Positions 19,316 to 31,014 are shown, counted from the stretch's first letter. The stretch is DNA of 64,000 nucleotides from Zhongshania aquatica (GCF_027257955.1 NZ_JANZNQ010000001.1:248001-312000), one strand, 5' to 3'. Notes: generated by a model not told the origin, from the letters alone. Made by a program: numbers and translations.

Positions 19316-20473
19316 TTAATCAGCTTGGCGCCGCAGAAACGCAGGAATATCTAAATATTCCATGTCTTTATCTGCCATTGGCGCCGGAGCCACATCTCGC
19401 GCAACCGCCGCTTGCTGGTTGTTACGCATTACTGTTGGCCGATCAAGCTTGCGATAGTCTGTTGAACGCGCCTCTACAGGACGTGATTCAACGACTTTTA
19501 GTGGTGCTTCTTGACCAATTCCGTCAAGACCGGTTGCGACCACAGTTACTCGCAATTCATCAACCATATCTGGATCGATTACCGTTCCGACAACGACTGT
19601 TGCGTTCTCAGAAGCGAATTCCTCGATAGTATCCCCGACATCGTTAAACTCGCCTAGGGACAGATCCAGACCTGCGGTAATATTAACCAAAATGCCGCGC
19701 GCCCCTTGCAAATTAACATCTTCAAGCAAAGGACTGCGAATGGCTGCTTCCGCCGCTTCGCGAGCACGATTTTCGCCAGTGGCAATACCACTGCCCATCA
19801 TCGCCATGCCCATCTCTGACATCACTGTGCGCACGTCGGCAAAATCGACGTTGATCATACCTGGGCGGATAATCAGATCCGCAATACCCTGAACTGCGCC
19901 CAACAATACATCGTTAGCAGCTTTAAAGGCATCGAGTAAACTGGTGTTTTTACCCAAAACTGGCAGCAACTTTTCGTTGGGAATAGTAATCAAGGAATCC
20001 ACGTGTTGGCGTAGTTCTTTCATACCCTCCAGCGCAACTGCCATGCGCTTTTTGCCTTCAAACGGAAATGGCTTAGTAACCACCGCAACGGTAAGAATAC
20101 CCAGCTCTTTTGCCACCTGAGCAACAACCGGCGCAGCGCCCGTGCCCGTGCCACCACCCATACCGGCAGTGATAAAGACCATATCAGCACCTTGCAGCGC
20201 TTCAGCAATACGATCGCGATCTTCCATCGCCGACTGACGGCCAATTTCTGGGTTTGCGCCTGCGCCCAAACCTTTGGTAATAGTCGTACCTAACTGCAGT
20301 ACAGTTTTAGACGATACATTGGTCAGCGCCTGTGCATCGGTATTAGCGCAGATAAAATCTACACCTTCTACATTTGATGCAATCATGTGCTTAACAGCGT
20401 TGCCGCCGCCGCCACCAACACCCACGACTTTAATTACTGCGTTTTGTGGAACGTTATCTACTAGTTCAAACAT
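19316..20473 (-). CDS. ftsZ: FtsZ, tubulin-like cell division GTPase
   Basis: FtsZ polymerises into the cytokinetic ring. From ATG 20473 the protein is 385 residues: GTPase domain with the tubulin signature GGGTGTG at 106-112, a disordered linker, and the conserved C-terminal peptide DIPAFLRRQAD that binds FtsA and ZipA. I prefer this start, with GGGAG 8 bp upstream, to an in-frame start at 20515, which would add 14 residues not typical of the family. It lies 59 bp after ftsA. Confidence 0.97.
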   Translation of the reverse strand: MFELVDNVPQNAVIKVVGVGGGGGNAVKHMIASNVEGVDFICANTDAQALTNVSSKTVLQLGTTITKGLGAGANPEIGRQSAMEDRDRIAEALQGADMVFITAGMGGGTGTGAAPVVAQVAKELGILTVAVVTKPFPFEGKKRMAVALEGMKELRQHVDSLITIPNEKLLPVLGKNTSLLDAFKAANDVLLGAVQGIADLIIRPGMINVDFADVRTVMSEMGMAMMGSGIATGENRAREAAEAAIRSPLLEDVNLQGARGILVNITAGLDLSLGEFNDVGDTIEEFASENATVVVGTVIDPDMVDELRVTVVATGLDGIGQEAPLKVVESRPVEARSTDYRKLDRPTVMRNNQQAAVARDVAPAPMADKDMEYLDIPAFLRRQAD

Positions 20474-20532
20474 GGTTTTTCTCCCTTTTTGCATATTCAA
20501 CCGTGCTGCCAACACGACCGGTTATTACATCG

Positions 20533-21762
20533 TTAAAAATTGTTTTGAATCCACTGTTTCAAATTTGCCAAAAAGCCACCACTGCGGACGCGACCGCGCC
20601 CACCGTGTTCTGCCTGATGTTTAATGCCGTAAAGCAGCAATCCCACGCCCGTTGCGTATATGGGATTGCGAACGATATCTGTTAAACCGCGTGCATCTTG
20701 CGGAACACCAATGCGCACCGGCATGTGGAAAATTTCTTCCGCTAGCTCCACTACGCCTTCCATTTTCGAGGTGCCGCCGGTCAGCACAATCCCGGCTGCG
20801 CACAGATCTTCGTAGCCACTACGACGGAGTTCTGCTTGAATCAGCGTGAACAATTCGTCGTAACGCGGTTCAACCACTTCGGCCAATGCTTGGCGAGACA
20901 ATTCACGCGGTGCGCGATCACCCACGCTAGGCACTTTGATCATTTCGCCTTCTCCAGCAAGCTGGGTTAAGGCGCAAGCGTATTTAATTTTGATTTCTTC
21001 CGCGTACTGCGTCGGTGTGCGCAAGGCCATCGCGATGTCATTAGTCACCTGATCACCAGCAATCGGAATCACACCCGTGTGGCGAATAGCACCGTCGGTA
21101 AAGATTGCGATATCCGTGGTGCCGCCGCCGATATCTACTAGGCACACTCCCAGCTCTTTCTCATCTTCGGTCAACACCGCATAGCTCGACGCCAACTGCT
21201 CTAAAATGACGTCTTCAACTTCCAAGCCGCAACGACGAATACATTTCTCTATGTTCTGCACCGCATTCACCGCACAGGTCACTAGATGCACCTTGGCCTC
21301 AAGCCGCACACCAGACATACCTAAGGGTTCTTTAATACCTTCCTGCTCGTCGATCACGAATTCCTGCGGCAGGATGTGCAGTACTTTTTGATCCGCCGGA
21401 ATCGCGACCGCCTGAGCGGCATCGATGACTCGATCAAGATCAAGTTGGAATACTTCGCGATCTCGAATTGCCACGATGCCGTGGGAATTCAAACTACGAA
21501 TATGGTTACCTGCGATACCAACGTAAACGCTGTGGATCTCGCAACCAGCCATCAATTCCGCTTCTTCTATCGCGCGTTGAATGGAATGTACGGTCGATTC
21601 AATATTGACCACCACGCCTTTCTTTAAACCCCGCGACGGGTGTGAGCCAATGCCGACAATTTCCAGCTTGCCGTCTTCGTTCGTCGACCCGACGATAGCC
21701 ACCACTTTCGAGGTGCCAATATCCAGACCGACGATCATCCGGCTTGCATGTGAACTAGCCAT
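20533..21762 (-). CDS. ftsA: FtsA, actin-like membrane tether for FtsZ
   Basis: FtsA links FtsZ filaments to the membrane and recruits later division proteins. The 409-residue protein begins with the actin-fold phosphate loop IVGLDIGTSK, has the SHS2 1C insertion, the second phosphate motif VDIGGGTTDIAIF near residue 205, the adenosine motif IVLTGGTSKMEG, and ends in an amphipathic helix (FLANLKQWIQNNF) for membrane binding. Order ftsQ-ftsA-ftsZ is standard. Confidence 0.97.
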   Translation of the reverse strand: MASSHASRMIVGLDIGTSKVVAIVGSTNEDGKLEIVGIGSHPSRGLKKGVVVNIESTVHSIQRAIEEAELMAGCEIHSVYVGIAGNHIRSLNSHGIVAIRDREVFQLDLDRVIDAAQAVAIPADQKVLHILPQEFVIDEQEGIKEPLGMSGVRLEAKVHLVTCAVNAVQNIEKCIRRCGLEVEDVILEQLASSYAVLTEDEKELGVCLVDIGGGTTDIAIFTDGAIRHTGVIPIAGDQVTNDIAMALRTPTQYAEEIKIKYACALTQLAGEGEMIKVPSVGDRAPRELSRQALAEVVEPRYDELFTLIQAELRRSGYEDLCAAGIVLTGGTSKMEGVVELAEEIFHMPVRIGVPQDARGLTDIVRNPIYATGVGLLLYGIKHQAEHGGRGRVRSGGFLANLKQWIQNNF

Positions 21763-21828
21763 TGCTTTGCTTCTCCCTATTTAGCGATCCGTTCCGCACC
21801 GGCAACGCACTTACTTTAGCCATCTTCT

Positions 21829-22611
21829 TTAACTACCTTCCGACTGATGCCATGACACCGCCAACCCATTGATATAGCGCGTGTCTACCCGCTTAACTCG
21901 TTCAAAATCTGCAGCCAATTGCTGCTTATACACCCACATAAATCGTCGCAGCTTTTCCAAGGGCTCTTGGCGCCCCAAAACCAATACTGCACCGCCATTC
22001 AATGTGGCTGTCCATGCGCCGCGATCATTCATTTGCAATCGCTGCAGCACCAAATCTTCGTCACCCAGTAACTGACTCATCAAGCGATACTGGCGCATGA
22101 TTTCAATCGCGCTACCCTCGGGGCCACTCAACAACGGTAAATTCGCGTCGCCAACCAACTCCTTCGTCGGCAAAAAAATCTTGCCGCGATGATTAAGTAG
22201 TCCGCCTTTACCCCAAATCGCAATTGGCGTTTCCTCAACAATCGTAATTTTCAATTCTCTCGGCCAAACCCGCTCAACAATGGCGCGATATACCCACGGT
22301 TCCTGTTCCAGCTCGCCTTGAATACCTTCCAGGTCCAAACCGATATACCCAACCGCCAAATGACTCGTTACCCGATCAACCAATACATCACGGCTGACGT
22401 GGCGAAAATCCCCAGCAAACACCACTCGGTCTACCGGAATAGATTCTAATTGGCTGCCCAATCGCTCCACGCCATAAACAAAGCCCATTACCGCCGCAAC
22501 CAGCAATAGGCGATTAACAATTCGCCCCCACTCCCGCGATACCGGCTGACGCTCACCGCGCTCCGGTTTGCTGCGCTTAAAGCGATTGGGCTTAGTGCTG
22601 GCCCGCTTCAT
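21829..22611 (-). CDS. ftsQ: FtsQ, divisome membrane protein
   Basis: FtsQ bridges early and late division proteins through FtsB and FtsL. The 260-residue protein has a basic cytoplasmic tail, one membrane helix (about 31-48), a periplasmic POTRA domain (about 56-125) and a beta domain ending near residue 255. Its start overlaps the ddl stop by one base. The sequence is divergent, as usual for this family, but position and architecture are decisive. Confidence 0.94.
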   Translation of the reverse strand: MKRASTKPNRFKRSKPERGERQPVSREWGRIVNRLLLVAAVMGFVYGVERLGSQLESIPVDRVVFAGDFRHVSRDVLVDRVTSHLAVGYIGLDLEGIQGELEQEPWVYRAIVERVWPRELKITIVEETPIAIWGKGGLLNHRGKIFLPTKELVGDANLPLLSGPEGSAIEIMRQYRLMSQLLGDEDLVLQRLQMNDRGAWTATLNGGAVLVLGRQEPLEKLRRFMWVYKQQLAADFERVKRVDTRYINGLAVSWHQSEGS

Positions 22612-23558
22612 TAGCTGGTTTTACCATCACGAATACTGCCCGCTAAAATAGCCAAAACCAGCTGCTCAAAATTCAAGCCCGCTTGTTTTGCCGCCATGGG
22701 CACCAAGCTGTGATCCGTCATGCCGGGTACGGTATTTACTTCTAACAAATAAAACCGACCGTCGCTGTCTCGCATCACATCTACCCGCCCCCAGCCCTCG
22801 CAGCCCAAACTATTAAATGCGCCCAATGCGAGCTCGCTTAGCTCTAATTCGTCCGCTGCACTCAGTTCGCAGGGACACAAGTAACGTGTTTCGTTAGATA
22901 GATATTTGGCATTAAAATCATAAAATGCCGCATCGGTTTCTAACTTGATCGCGGGTAAGGCCACCCCGTTTAATATCGCAACGGTATATTCACTGCCTAC
23001 TACCCACTGCTCCGCAAAGACGCGACCGTAAGCCTGTGCGTTTTGCCAAGCCGCTTGTAATTCCTCTGCGCTTTCCGCACGCGACATGCCGATACTGGAG
23101 CCTTCGCAAGCCGGTTTAACAATCACCGAACCAAGGTCAGCAATAATTGCCGCCCAATCACTGCCCGCCGTTAACTCCATAAACTTGGGGGTGGACAAAC
23201 CCAGGCCCAGCCATAGCAATTTGCAGCGAAATTTATCCATCGCCAGCGCCGACGCCATAACACCGCTACCGGTGTAGTTCATACCCAAACATTCCAATGC
23301 GCCCTGCACTGTGCCGTCTTCACCACCCGGTCCGTGTAAGGCAATAAACACCTGGCTGAAATCTGACTTTAAACGCTGCATCCAGCCATCATCTGCCACA
23401 TCAATTTTTTCAACTGACACGCCTTGGCGCTCAAATGCGGCGGCAACCGCAGCACCGCTTTTTAGCGAAATTTCGCGCTCGGCCGAGCGCCCACCAAACA
23501 ACACGGCAAGCTTGCCGCCAATGGCTTGATTAATTTCTGCTACCGTCATCTCTTTCAT
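22611..23558 (-). CDS. ddl: D-alanine--D-alanine ligase
   Basis: Ddl joins two D-alanines with ATP for the peptidoglycan stem peptide. The 315-residue ATP-grasp protein has the N-terminal VLFGGRSAEREISLKSG, the HGPGGEDGTVQG loop near residue 75, the VKPACEGSSIGM ATP-grasp strand, and the metal site EVNTVPGMTDHSLVP. DdlB-type position inside the dcw cluster, 7 bp after murC and joined to ftsQ. Confidence 0.97.
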   Translation of the reverse strand: MKEMTVAEINQAIGGKLAVLFGGRSAEREISLKSGAAVAAAFERQGVSVEKIDVADDGWMQRLKSDFSQVFIALHGPGGEDGTVQGALECLGMNYTGSGVMASALAMDKFRCKLLWLGLGLSTPKFMELTAGSDWAAIIADLGSVIVKPACEGSSIGMSRAESAEELQAAWQNAQAYGRVFAEQWVVGSEYTVAILNGVALPAIKLETDAAFYDFNAKYLSNETRYLCPCELSAADELELSELALGAFNSLGCEGWGRVDVMRDSDGRFYLLEVNTVPGMTDHSLVPMAAKQAGLNFEQLVLAILAGSIRDGKTS

Positions 23559-23565
23559 CAGTCGC

Positions 23566-24990
23566 CTACACCCAGTCCTGACCTGACAATTGCTGCGCTA
23601 ATGCGCCTATATTTCCCGCTCCCTGTGTAAGTAACACATCACCGGGGCGAATCTTTGATTTCAATATGTCGAAGGCAGCGTCAATGCTTTCGACAAACAC
23701 TGGCTCAAACTTGTCTTGCAAACGAATGCTACGGCATAAACTGCGGCTATCTGCCCCCGCTATTGGCTCTTCGCCTGCGGGGTAAACGTCTAGCAACAAT
23801 AAACTGTCTACCGTCGATAAAACCCGCACAAAATCTTCATATAAATCTTTGGTACGACTAAAGCGATGCGGTTGATACAACATCACCAAGCGGCGATCAG
23901 GCCATGCTTGCCGAGCGGCAGAGATGGTTGCCGCCACCTCGGTTGGGTGATGGCCGTAATCATCAACCAACATAAATGCGCCACCGGCCACGGCCAACTC
24001 GCCGTAGCGCTGAAAACGACGACCAACGCCTTGAAAGTTTTTGATACCTGCACAAATAGCATCAACCGACAAACCTTCATCCGTCGCTACCGCAACAGCC
24101 GCCGTCGCGTTTAACACGTTATGTACACCGGGTTGCTGTATGCACAAGGCGAGCTCACTGCCATCTGGACGAGTAACCGAAAAACAACTCTGCATACCTA
24201 GCTTTTGTAAGGAATGGATACGGAAATCCGCATCGTCACTAAATCCATAGGTCAGCGTTGGTCTACCAATATCCGGCATTAATTCACGCACGACAGGATC
24301 ATCAATACAAACCACGGCAATACCGTAAAACGGCAGGTTGTGGAGAAACTCAATGAACGTTCTCTTCAGCTTGCTAAAGTCACCGTCATAGGTCGCCATA
24401 TGATCGGCTTCTATATTGGTAATCACCGACACCATCGGCTGCAAATGCAAAAACGACGCATCGCTTTCATCGGCCTCGGCAACTAAATAACGGCTTTCAC
24501 CTAGAGCTGCATTCGTACCTGCGCTATTCACCAATCCGCCAATCACGAAGGTAGGATCTAAACCCGCCTCTGCAAATATTGACGTAATTAAGCTCGTTGT
24601 AGTGGTCTTGCCGTGGGTGCCCGCAACCGCAATACCATGACGATAACGCATCAACTCAGCCAACATTTCTGCGCGGCGCACAATAGGCACCCGGCTCTGT
24701 CTTGCAGCAATGATTTCGGGGTTCGCATCGTTAATGGCGCTAGACACAACCACAACATCAGAGTCGCCAACATTCTCGCCGCGATGGCCAAATGCGACTC
24801 TGGCGCCCAACTGCTGTAAACGCGCCGTGCTAGGTGACGCTTTTAAATCCGACCCGGAAATTATGTAGCCAAGGTTTAACAATACTTCGGCAATACCGCA
24901 CATACCGGCACCGCCGATACCAACAAAATGAATACGCTTAACTCGGCGCATTTCTGGCACAACAAAAGGATGCTTAGGACTCATGGGCAA
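23566..24990 (-). CDS. murC: MurC, UDP-N-acetylmuramate--L-alanine ligase
   Basis: MurC adds L-alanine to UDP-MurNAc. The 474-residue enzyme has the N-terminal Rossmann motif [17 protein letters not shown] (about 21-37) and P-loop GTHGKTT at 124-130; [10 protein letters not shown] in the C-terminal domain is typical. The start overlaps the end of murG by 17 bp. A second in-frame ATG two codons on is equally possible. Confidence 0.97.
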   Translation of the reverse strand: MPMSPKHPFVVPEMRRVKRIHFVGIGGAGMCGIAEVLLNLGYIISGSDLKASPSTARLQQLGARVAFGHRGENVGDSDVVVVSSAINDANPEIIAARQSRVPIVRRAEMLAELMRYRHGIAVAGTHGKTTTTSLITSIFAEAGLDPTFVIGGLVNSAGTNAALGESRYLVAEADESDASFLHLQPMVSVITNIEADHMATYDGDFSKLKRTFIEFLHNLPFYGIAVVCIDDPVVRELMPDIGRPTLTYGFSDDADFRIHSLQKLGMQSCFSVTRPDGSELALCIQQPGVHNVLNATAAVAVATDEGLSVDAICAGIKNFQGVGRRFQRYGELAVAGGAFMLVDDYGHHPTEVAATISAARQAWPDRRLVMLYQPHRFSRTKDLYEDFVRVLSTVDSLLLLDVYPAGEEPIAGADSRSLCRSIRLQDKFEPVFVESIDAAFDILKSKIRPGDVLLTQGAGNIGALAQQLSGQDWV

Positions 24991-26059
24991 ACTCCATGCA
25001 ATAATCCGCAGCTACATCAGCAGCATCAATTTTTGCGAGCCCTCTCGCCGCTTCCGCGTTATTCAACAATGTCTCCCGCTGAGCTTTATCACTTTGCAAC
25101 CACGCCAATAGGGCTGAGGCAGTGAATTCTTTCTGATCAATAATTTCGCCAGCCCCACCATCGGCAAACCACTTCGCGTTTGCGCGCTGATGATCATCAA
25201 TAGCATGCGGCAGCGGAATTAATATTGCTGGCACGCCTGCGGCAGCCAACTCCGCAACCGTTAACGCGCCCGCACGACAGATCACGACGTCAGCCCAGCT
25301 ATAAGCTGCCGCCATATCATCAATAAATGCTTCCGCTAAAACCTCTAAGCCTGCGGCAGCATAAGCTGTCTGGACGGATGTTTCGTGATCACGTCCTGTT
25401 TGATGCCACAGCAACGGTCGATCGACGTCACCAAATCTCAGCCAAGTTTCAATTACCACATCATTGATTGGCTTTGCCCCAAGGCTTCCACCCAACACCA
25501 ATACTCGCAATGCTCCGCTACGCTCTGCCCAGCGCACCGCTGGCGCTTCAATTACCGCTATTTCGTGTCGTACAGGATTTCCAATGTAGCGATTTTTTTC
25601 GCCACCAAGCGCAATTGGATAGCCCGTCAGGCATAGATTGGCAAGCTTCGCTAGCAAGCGATTAGTTGTTCCGGCCACCGCGTTTTGTTCTTGAATCACG
25701 ACCGGCACCGCTAATAATTTTGCCGCCAAACCGCCAGGGCCCGATGCATAACCACCCATACCCACAACACAAAACGGTTTCAACCTCAGAATTAAACGCA
25801 TGCTCTGCAGCACCGCCAATCCCGCTTTCATTATTGCCAACACGCGAAACAACGGATTCTTACCGCGCACACCAGCCATATTTAAACAATGCAGGGGTAA
25901 ACCCGCCGCTGGCACCAAACGCGCTTCAATACCCGCCGCCGTGCCGAGCCAATGCACAGACACGCCACGCGCAGCTAACACCTTAGCCACCGCCAGTGCG
26001 GGAAAAACGTGGCCGCCAGTTCCGCCAGCCATCATTAGTACGGTTCTCTCAGCGGCCAT
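24974..26059 (-). CDS. murG: MurG, lipid II synthase glycosyltransferase
   Basis: MurG transfers GlcNAc from UDP-GlcNAc to lipid I on the inner face of the membrane. The 361-residue GT-B protein has the G-loop [13 protein letters not shown] at 11-23, a second glycine-rich loop [11 protein letters not shown], and the donor site with [26 protein letters not shown]. Overlaps ftsW by 11 bp and murC by 17 bp. Confidence 0.97.
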   Translation of the reverse strand: MAAERTVLMMAGGTGGHVFPALAVAKVLAARGVSVHWLGTAAGIEARLVPAAGLPLHCLNMAGVRGKNPLFRVLAIMKAGLAVLQSMRLILRLKPFCVVGMGGYASGPGGLAAKLLAVPVVIQEQNAVAGTTNRLLAKLANLCLTGYPIALGGEKNRYIGNPVRHEIAVIEAPAVRWAERSGALRVLVLGGSLGAKPINDVVIETWLRFGDVDRPLLWHQTGRDHETSVQTAYAAAGLEVLAEAFIDDMAAAYSWADVVICRAGALTVAELAAAGVPAILIPLPHAIDDHQRANAKWFADGGAGEIIDQKEFTASALLAWLQSDKAQRETLLNNAEAARGLAKIDAADVAADYCMEFAHES

Positions 26060-27191
26060 CTTGCCTCCGACATTCCCGTTCTATTCGCCCAACTAAGGCC
26101 ACCATCCCCATACATACGATCAAACTGCTGCCGCCATAACTCATAAACGGCAGGGTCAATCCCTTGGTTGGTAATAGCCCTGCATTCACCCCCATATTGA
26201 TAAATGCTTGCCCACTGATCATGACCGCAACACCGTAGGCGACATAGGCATGGAACTGCTTGCCCATCGACTCAGCATAGCGACCGATATATAAAATCCG
26301 ACCGATCAACGCAACAAACAAACCCAATATGAAAAGTGTGCCGAGAAATCCAAATTCCTCAGCAAATATGGCAAATACAAAATCCGTGTGTGCCTCTGGC
26401 AGATAGAATAATTTCTGTACGCTGTTACCTAAACCTACGCCGCTAAATTGTCCGCGGCCAAAAGCAATAAGCGACTGCGTTAGCTGATAGCCAGTATTGA
26501 ACTGATCGGCCCAGGGATCGGTAAATGCGGTGAGACGCTTCATTCGATAAGGTTCAAAAATAACCATCGCCACCGCGCCAGCGACACAGCTCAGTATCAC
26601 CAACAAGAATTGGCCAAGCTTTACACCACCAAGAAATATCATCACAAATGCGGTACCAGCGGTAACAACCGTGGCACCAAAGTCAGGTTCAAGCATCAGC
26701 AGTAAGGTCACGGCAAATAGCAGCGCCATGGGTTTAACAAATCCAGACCAGCTCTGACGCACTTCGTCATGACGGCGCACAAGATAGCCCGCCAGATAAA
26801 ATATAACGCACAGTTTTACAAACTCAGACGCCTGCAGAGTGATTGGCCCAAGAGATATCCACCGACGACTACCATTCACTTCGCGACCAACGCCTGGAAT
26901 TAATACCAAGGCAAGGACGACAAAACCAAGTAAGAGCAATAACCAGCCACTACGTTCCCACACGTCGATAGGAGTGAGATACATCACGATGCTCACTACT
27001 GATGCCAAGCTAAAATGAAATAGATAACGCTTAGCAAAATAAAACGCGTCATCATAACGACTGGCTGCGTGCTCTACTGAGGCCGACGTCATCGCCACAA
27101 ATCCGACGACGACTAAAGTCGCTAAAATCAACTGAAGATGGCGATCAAATTGTCGTATTTCTGTCACGCTATTGCGTAGGTAGGTGATCAC
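26049..27191 (-). CDS. ftsW: FtsW, septal SEDS peptidoglycan polymerase
   Basis: FtsW polymerises septal glycan together with its transpeptidase partner FtsI. The 380-residue protein has ten membrane segments; conserved SEDS features include the REVNGSRRWISLG loop, the catalytic-region acidic loop, and the C-terminal LPTKGLTLPFMSYGGSS motif. It overlaps murD by 4 bp and murG by 11 bp; ftsI is in the same cluster. Confidence 0.97.
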   Translation of the reverse strand: MITYLRNSVTEIRQFDRHLQLILATLVVVGFVAMTSASVEHAASRYDDAFYFAKRYLFHFSLASVVSIVMYLTPIDVWERSGWLLLLLGFVVLALVLIPGVGREVNGSRRWISLGPITLQASEFVKLCVIFYLAGYLVRRHDEVRQSWSGFVKPMALLFAVTLLLMLEPDFGATVVTAGTAFVMIFLGGVKLGQFLLVILSCVAGAVAMVIFEPYRMKRLTAFTDPWADQFNTGYQLTQSLIAFGRGQFSGVGLGNSVQKLFYLPEAHTDFVFAIFAEEFGFLGTLFILGLFVALIGRILYIGRYAESMGKQFHAYVAYGVAVMISGQAFINMGVNAGLLPTKGLTLPFMSYGGSSLIVCMGMVALVGRIERECRRQDGR

Positions 27192-28540
27192 ACTTCACCC
27201 CCTAGCATTGCTGTTACTGCGTCGGCGAATACCCGTCCGCGATGCTCATAATTATTAAACATGTCAAAGCTAGCGCAGGCAGGTGACAACAGCACGACAT
27301 CGCCAGCTAAGGCATATTCAGACGCCGCGCTGACCGCCGCTGACATCGTATCTGCGATGGTTGACGGAATTCTTGACGCTAGCAACTCCTGCATAGGGTC
27401 AGCCATTTCACCTATAAATATTGCGGCCCGACCTAGTTTTGCCAAGGTATCCATCAGTGGCGCGAAGTCCGCCCCCTTACCTACACCACCGGCAATCAAT
27501 ACTACTTTTCCTGAACCTGACAAACCGCGCAATGCTGAAACAGCGGCGCCCACGTTTGTGCCTTTAGAATCGTTGTAGTACCGAACTCCTCGGATGTCGG
27601 CGACAAATTCACAGCGATGCTCAAGCCCCTTAAACTCACATAGCGCGGTTAGCATTGCAGGCATTGGCAAATTAACCGCACTTCCCAAGGCCAACGCCGC
27701 TAGCGCATTACTCACATTATGCGAACCCGCAATTTTCATTGCACTAACTGGCAGCAGCGCCTCGCGTGCCAAGGCTAAATGGGATTCGCCGTCTTTATCT
27801 AACAAACCAAAACCGCGGAAGTCTGAACGACCAAGACCAAAATACCATTTCACAACATTGTCAGGGATCAATGGCGCGCTAAGTGCGTCATCACGGTTAA
27901 TAACAACCTGCTTACAGTCTCGGAAAATACGATGTTTCGCTTGGTGGTAATTTATAAGATTGCCGTGATGATCGAGATGATCCTCTGTCACATTCAGGAC
28001 GGTAGCGACTTCCGCTCCAACAGACGCGCAGCGCTCTAATTGAAAAGACGACAATTCCAATACATAAAGATCAATATCGTCACTCAATAAATCTAATGCT
28101 GGCGTACCTAAATTACCGCCCACCGCGACACGTCGACCAGCGCAAGCGGCCATTTCACCCACCAAGGTTGTCACGGTGCTTTTACCGTTCGATCCTGTAA
28201 TCGCAACTAGCGGTGCAGCTGCTTCTCGACAGAACCAATCAATATCGCCAGAAAGAACAACACCGATCTGTTTTGCAGCGGCAATTGCGGGTTCGGATAA
28301 TGAGATACCCGGACTGACCACTAATTCCGTTGCAGATAAAAATTGATCGTCCGTAAACGCACCCAAGATCAAAGGCACATTGGGAAACTCTTTGCGGAAC
28401 TGATCAAGCCCTGGTGGAATTTCACGGCTATCTGCAACCGAAAATGACAGACCTTGGCGAGAGAAATAACGGGCGACAGACAGCCCGGTTACTCCCAAAC
28501 CAATGATGACCCGCCTATTATCGGACGCTATCAAACTCAC
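27188..28540 (-). CDS. murD: MurD, UDP-MurNAc-L-Ala--D-glutamate ligase
   Basis: MurD adds D-glutamate to the growing UDP-linked peptide. The 450-residue protein carries an N-terminal UDP-binding fold with GLGVTGLSVARYF, the Mur ligase P-loop GSNGKST at 116-122, and the C-terminal motif YYNDSKGTN. It follows mraY with a 27-bp gap and overlaps ftsW by 4 bp. Confidence 0.97.
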   Translation of the reverse strand: MSLIASDNRRVIIGLGVTGLSVARYFSRQGLSFSVADSREIPPGLDQFRKEFPNVPLILGAFTDDQFLSATELVVSPGISLSEPAIAAAKQIGVVLSGDIDWFCREAAAPLVAITGSNGKSTVTTLVGEMAACAGRRVAVGGNLGTPALDLLSDDIDLYVLELSSFQLERCASVGAEVATVLNVTEDHLDHHGNLINYHQAKHRIFRDCKQVVINRDDALSAPLIPDNVVKWYFGLGRSDFRGFGLLDKDGESHLALAREALLPVSAMKIAGSHNVSNALAALALGSAVNLPMPAMLTALCEFKGLEHRCEFVADIRGVRYYNDSKGTNVGAAVSALRGLSGSGKVVLIAGGVGKGADFAPLMDTLAKLGRAAIFIGEMADPMQELLASRIPSTIADTMSAAVSAASEYALAGDVVLLSPACASFDMFNNYEHRGRVFADAVTAMLGGEV

Positions 28541-28567
28541 GCTAGCATTAACCCCGTATTACAACTT

Positions 28568-29650
28568 TCATCGTAGTTTTAATGTTGCTAAACCGAATAA
28601 CACCAACATCACTGTGATAATCCAAAACCGCACTATGACGCGCGGCTCCGGCCAACCTTTAAGCTCAAAATGATGATGAATAGGTGCCATCCGGAAAATA
28701 CGCCGTCCGGTTAACTTGAACGACGCAACCTGCAAAATGACCGACACCGTTTCTAAAACGAAAATGCCGCCCATAATAAAAAATACTATTTCATGTCGCG
28801 TAATCACTGCGACGGTGCCCAGTGTTGCGCCCAATGCGAGCGCACCGACGTCACCCATAAATACTTGCGCCGGGTAGGTGTTGAACCAAAGAAATCCCAA
28901 ACCAGCACCAGCTAGGGAGCCACAAATAACAATTAATTCACCGGCACCTGCCACATAGGGAATGTGAAGATATTCAGCAAACTTTACGTTACCCGTGAGG
29001 TAAGCAATAAGACCTAGCGCCGCACCGACCATCACTGTCGGTAAGATCGCAAGCCCATCTAAACCATCGGTTAAATTGACTGCATTACTGGATCCGACAA
29101 TAACGAAGTACGTTAGCACGATAGAAAATGCGCCCATCTGCCAACTTATGTTTTTAAAAAACGGAAAAAACAGTTCAGTATTCACCGGACTATCTGCGGT
29201 CATATATAAAAATATAGCTGCACCTAAACCGGCGACACTTTGCCAAAAATACTTCCAACGAGCAGGAAGCCCGCGGGGGTTGCGCTCAATAACTTTGCGA
29301 TAATCATCTACCCAACCCACCGCACCGAATATGGCCGTGACCACTAATACGGTCCAGACATAAGGGTTGCGTAAATCAGACCACAGCAAGGTACTGGTAA
29401 AAATAGCCACAAGTATCAGCGCGCCGCCCATTGTCGGCGTACCGGACTTGCTCAAATGGGATTTCGGACCGTCGTCACGTACGGCTTGGCCGATCTGGTA
29501 ATAATTTAATTTACGGATCATGAACGGGCCAACGAGCAACGAAATTGCTAAGGCCGTTAACACACCGAGTATGCCGCGAAAACTAAGGTACTGAAATACT
29601 GCAAAGCCACTGATGTGCTGACTTAAATACTCGGAAAGCAGTAGCAACAT
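28568..29650 (-). CDS. mraY: MraY, phospho-MurNAc-pentapeptide translocase
   Basis: MraY makes lipid I by moving phospho-MurNAc-pentapeptide to undecaprenyl phosphate. The 360-residue protein has ten membrane segments, the KSGTPTMGG motif, the aspartate pair [16 protein letters not shown], and the C-terminal [14 protein letters not shown], all diagnostic. Its start overlaps the murF stop by one base. Confidence 0.98.
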   Translation of the reverse strand: MLLLLSEYLSQHISGFAVFQYLSFRGILGVLTALAISLLVGPFMIRKLNYYQIGQAVRDDGPKSHLSKSGTPTMGGALILVAIFTSTLLWSDLRNPYVWTVLVVTAIFGAVGWVDDYRKVIERNPRGLPARWKYFWQSVAGLGAAIFLYMTADSPVNTELFFPFFKNISWQMGAFSIVLTYFVIVGSSNAVNLTDGLDGLAILPTVMVGAALGLIAYLTGNVKFAEYLHIPYVAGAGELIVICGSLAGAGLGFLWFNTYPAQVFMGDVGALALGATLGTVAVITRHEIVFFIMGGIFVLETVSVILQVASFKLTGRRIFRMAPIHHHFELKGWPEPRVIVRFWIITVMLVLFGLATLKLR

Positions 29651-31014
29651 TAGCTATTCCTCCCAAGCAATTCAGCAGAGAGTGCATCCACCACGTCTTC
29701 CATCGCGGCACTGCGCGAACCCTTAACCAATACCGTATCCCCTGCTTCCACAAATGTATTTAATACTGGAATCAATTCCGATTTTTGGGAAAATGCGAAA
29801 TTTTCTTGCCCAAACTCGTTCGCCATCAGCGCGGCAAATTCGCCGACAACAAAAAATGCATCGAGTCGATTTTCACGGGCGTAAGCCGCAATCTCACGAT
29901 GGCGTAGCGCCGCCTCCGGACCTAGCTCACCCATATGCCCCATTACAAACACTTTCCGACCAGAACTACTGGCGAGTACATCAATAGCTGCGCGTACCGA
30001 TCCGGGGTTTGCATTGTAGGTATCATCAATAAGCGACACATCCGCGATTTCACGACGCAGTAATCTGCCGCTAACGCTACGCATCGATTCCAATCCAGCA
30101 ACCACATCTATTAAGCTCACTCCAGCAGACAAGGACGCCGCCGCCGCCGCAAGCGCGTTGGCCACCATGTGCTTGCCTGAAAGCGGCATGCAAACCTTTG
30201 CGCTACCACTAAAGCTCACCAGCTCAAACTGGACTTTACCAGGCACACTTAAATCAATATCACGAGCAAACACATCGACATCCTCACGCACAAGACTGAA
30301 CAAGCGCTGCATTGCATGCTTGGCATTTTCCTGCCAAAACTCGCAAAACACGTCATCAGCATTTATGACGGCAAGGCCATGCTTCGGCAAACAGCGGAAA
30401 ATCTCGCCCTTGGTCTTCGCCACACCTTCTAAAGATCCAAACCCTGCAATATGCGCCGGCTGTGCATTTGTGAGGATTGCTATTTCTGGTTCAGCAAATT
30501 CACACAAATAGGCGATGTCGCCCTGCTTTGCAGCGCCCATCTCAATAACAGCAAAACGATGTTTTTCATCAATGGCGAGCAAACTTAATGGCACGCCAAC
30601 TTCATTATTTAAGTTTCCCTTGGTAGCGAACACTTCGCCCTGCTGAGCAAAAATACTAGCGAGCATTTCTTTGGTGCTCGTCTTGCCACTACTGCCAGTA
30701 ACAGCAACTAATGGCCCGGTAAATTTTCGGCGGTTTTCTCTCGCGAGCAAGCCTAGGGCGCGGCGACTGTCTGAGACCAATACATTGGGCAGAATATCCG
30801 TCGGCTTAGTCACTAACGCAGCAATTGCACCGTTTTTTTCTGCTGTCGCAACAAACTGATTGCCATCAAAATTTTCGCCAGACAAAGCAATAAATAAATC
30901 ACCTTTCTCAATTCTGCGAGTATCAGTAGATACTCCATAAAACTGAATATCATCACCGTGCAGCACACCAGATGTACAGTTAGCTAGCTGCTGCAACGTC
31001 ATCGACGCAATCAC
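29650..31014 (-). CDS. murF: MurF, UDP-MurNAc-tripeptide--D-Ala-D-Ala ligase
   Basis: MurF adds the D-Ala-D-Ala dipeptide. I place the start at GTG 31014, which overlaps the murE TGA stop as GTGA and has GAGGGTGA just upstream; a longer frame from 31050 overlaps murE by 40 bp and lacks support. The resulting 454-residue protein matches the family length. P-loop GSSGKT is at 107-112; [10 protein letters not shown] in the C-terminal half is typical. Confidence 0.95.
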   Translation of the reverse strand: MIASMTLQQLANCTSGVLHGDDIQFYGVSTDTRRIEKGDLFIALSGENFDGNQFVATAEKNGAIAALVTKPTDILPNVLVSDSRRALGLLARENRRKFTGPLVAVTGSSGKTSTKEMLASIFAQQGEVFATKGNLNNEVGVPLSLLAIDEKHRFAVIEMGAAKQGDIAYLCEFAEPEIAILTNAQPAHIAGFGSLEGVAKTKGEIFRCLPKHGLAVINADDVFCEFWQENAKHAMQRLFSLVREDVDVFARDIDLSVPGKVQFELVSFSGSAKVCMPLSGKHMVANALAAAAASLSAGVSLIDVVAGLESMRSVSGRLLRREIADVSLIDDTYNANPGSVRAAIDVLASSSGRKVFVMGHMGELGPEAALRHREIAAYARENRLDAFFVVGEFAALMANEFGQENFAFSQKSELIPVLNTFVEAGDTVLVKGSRSAAMEDVVDALSAELLGRNS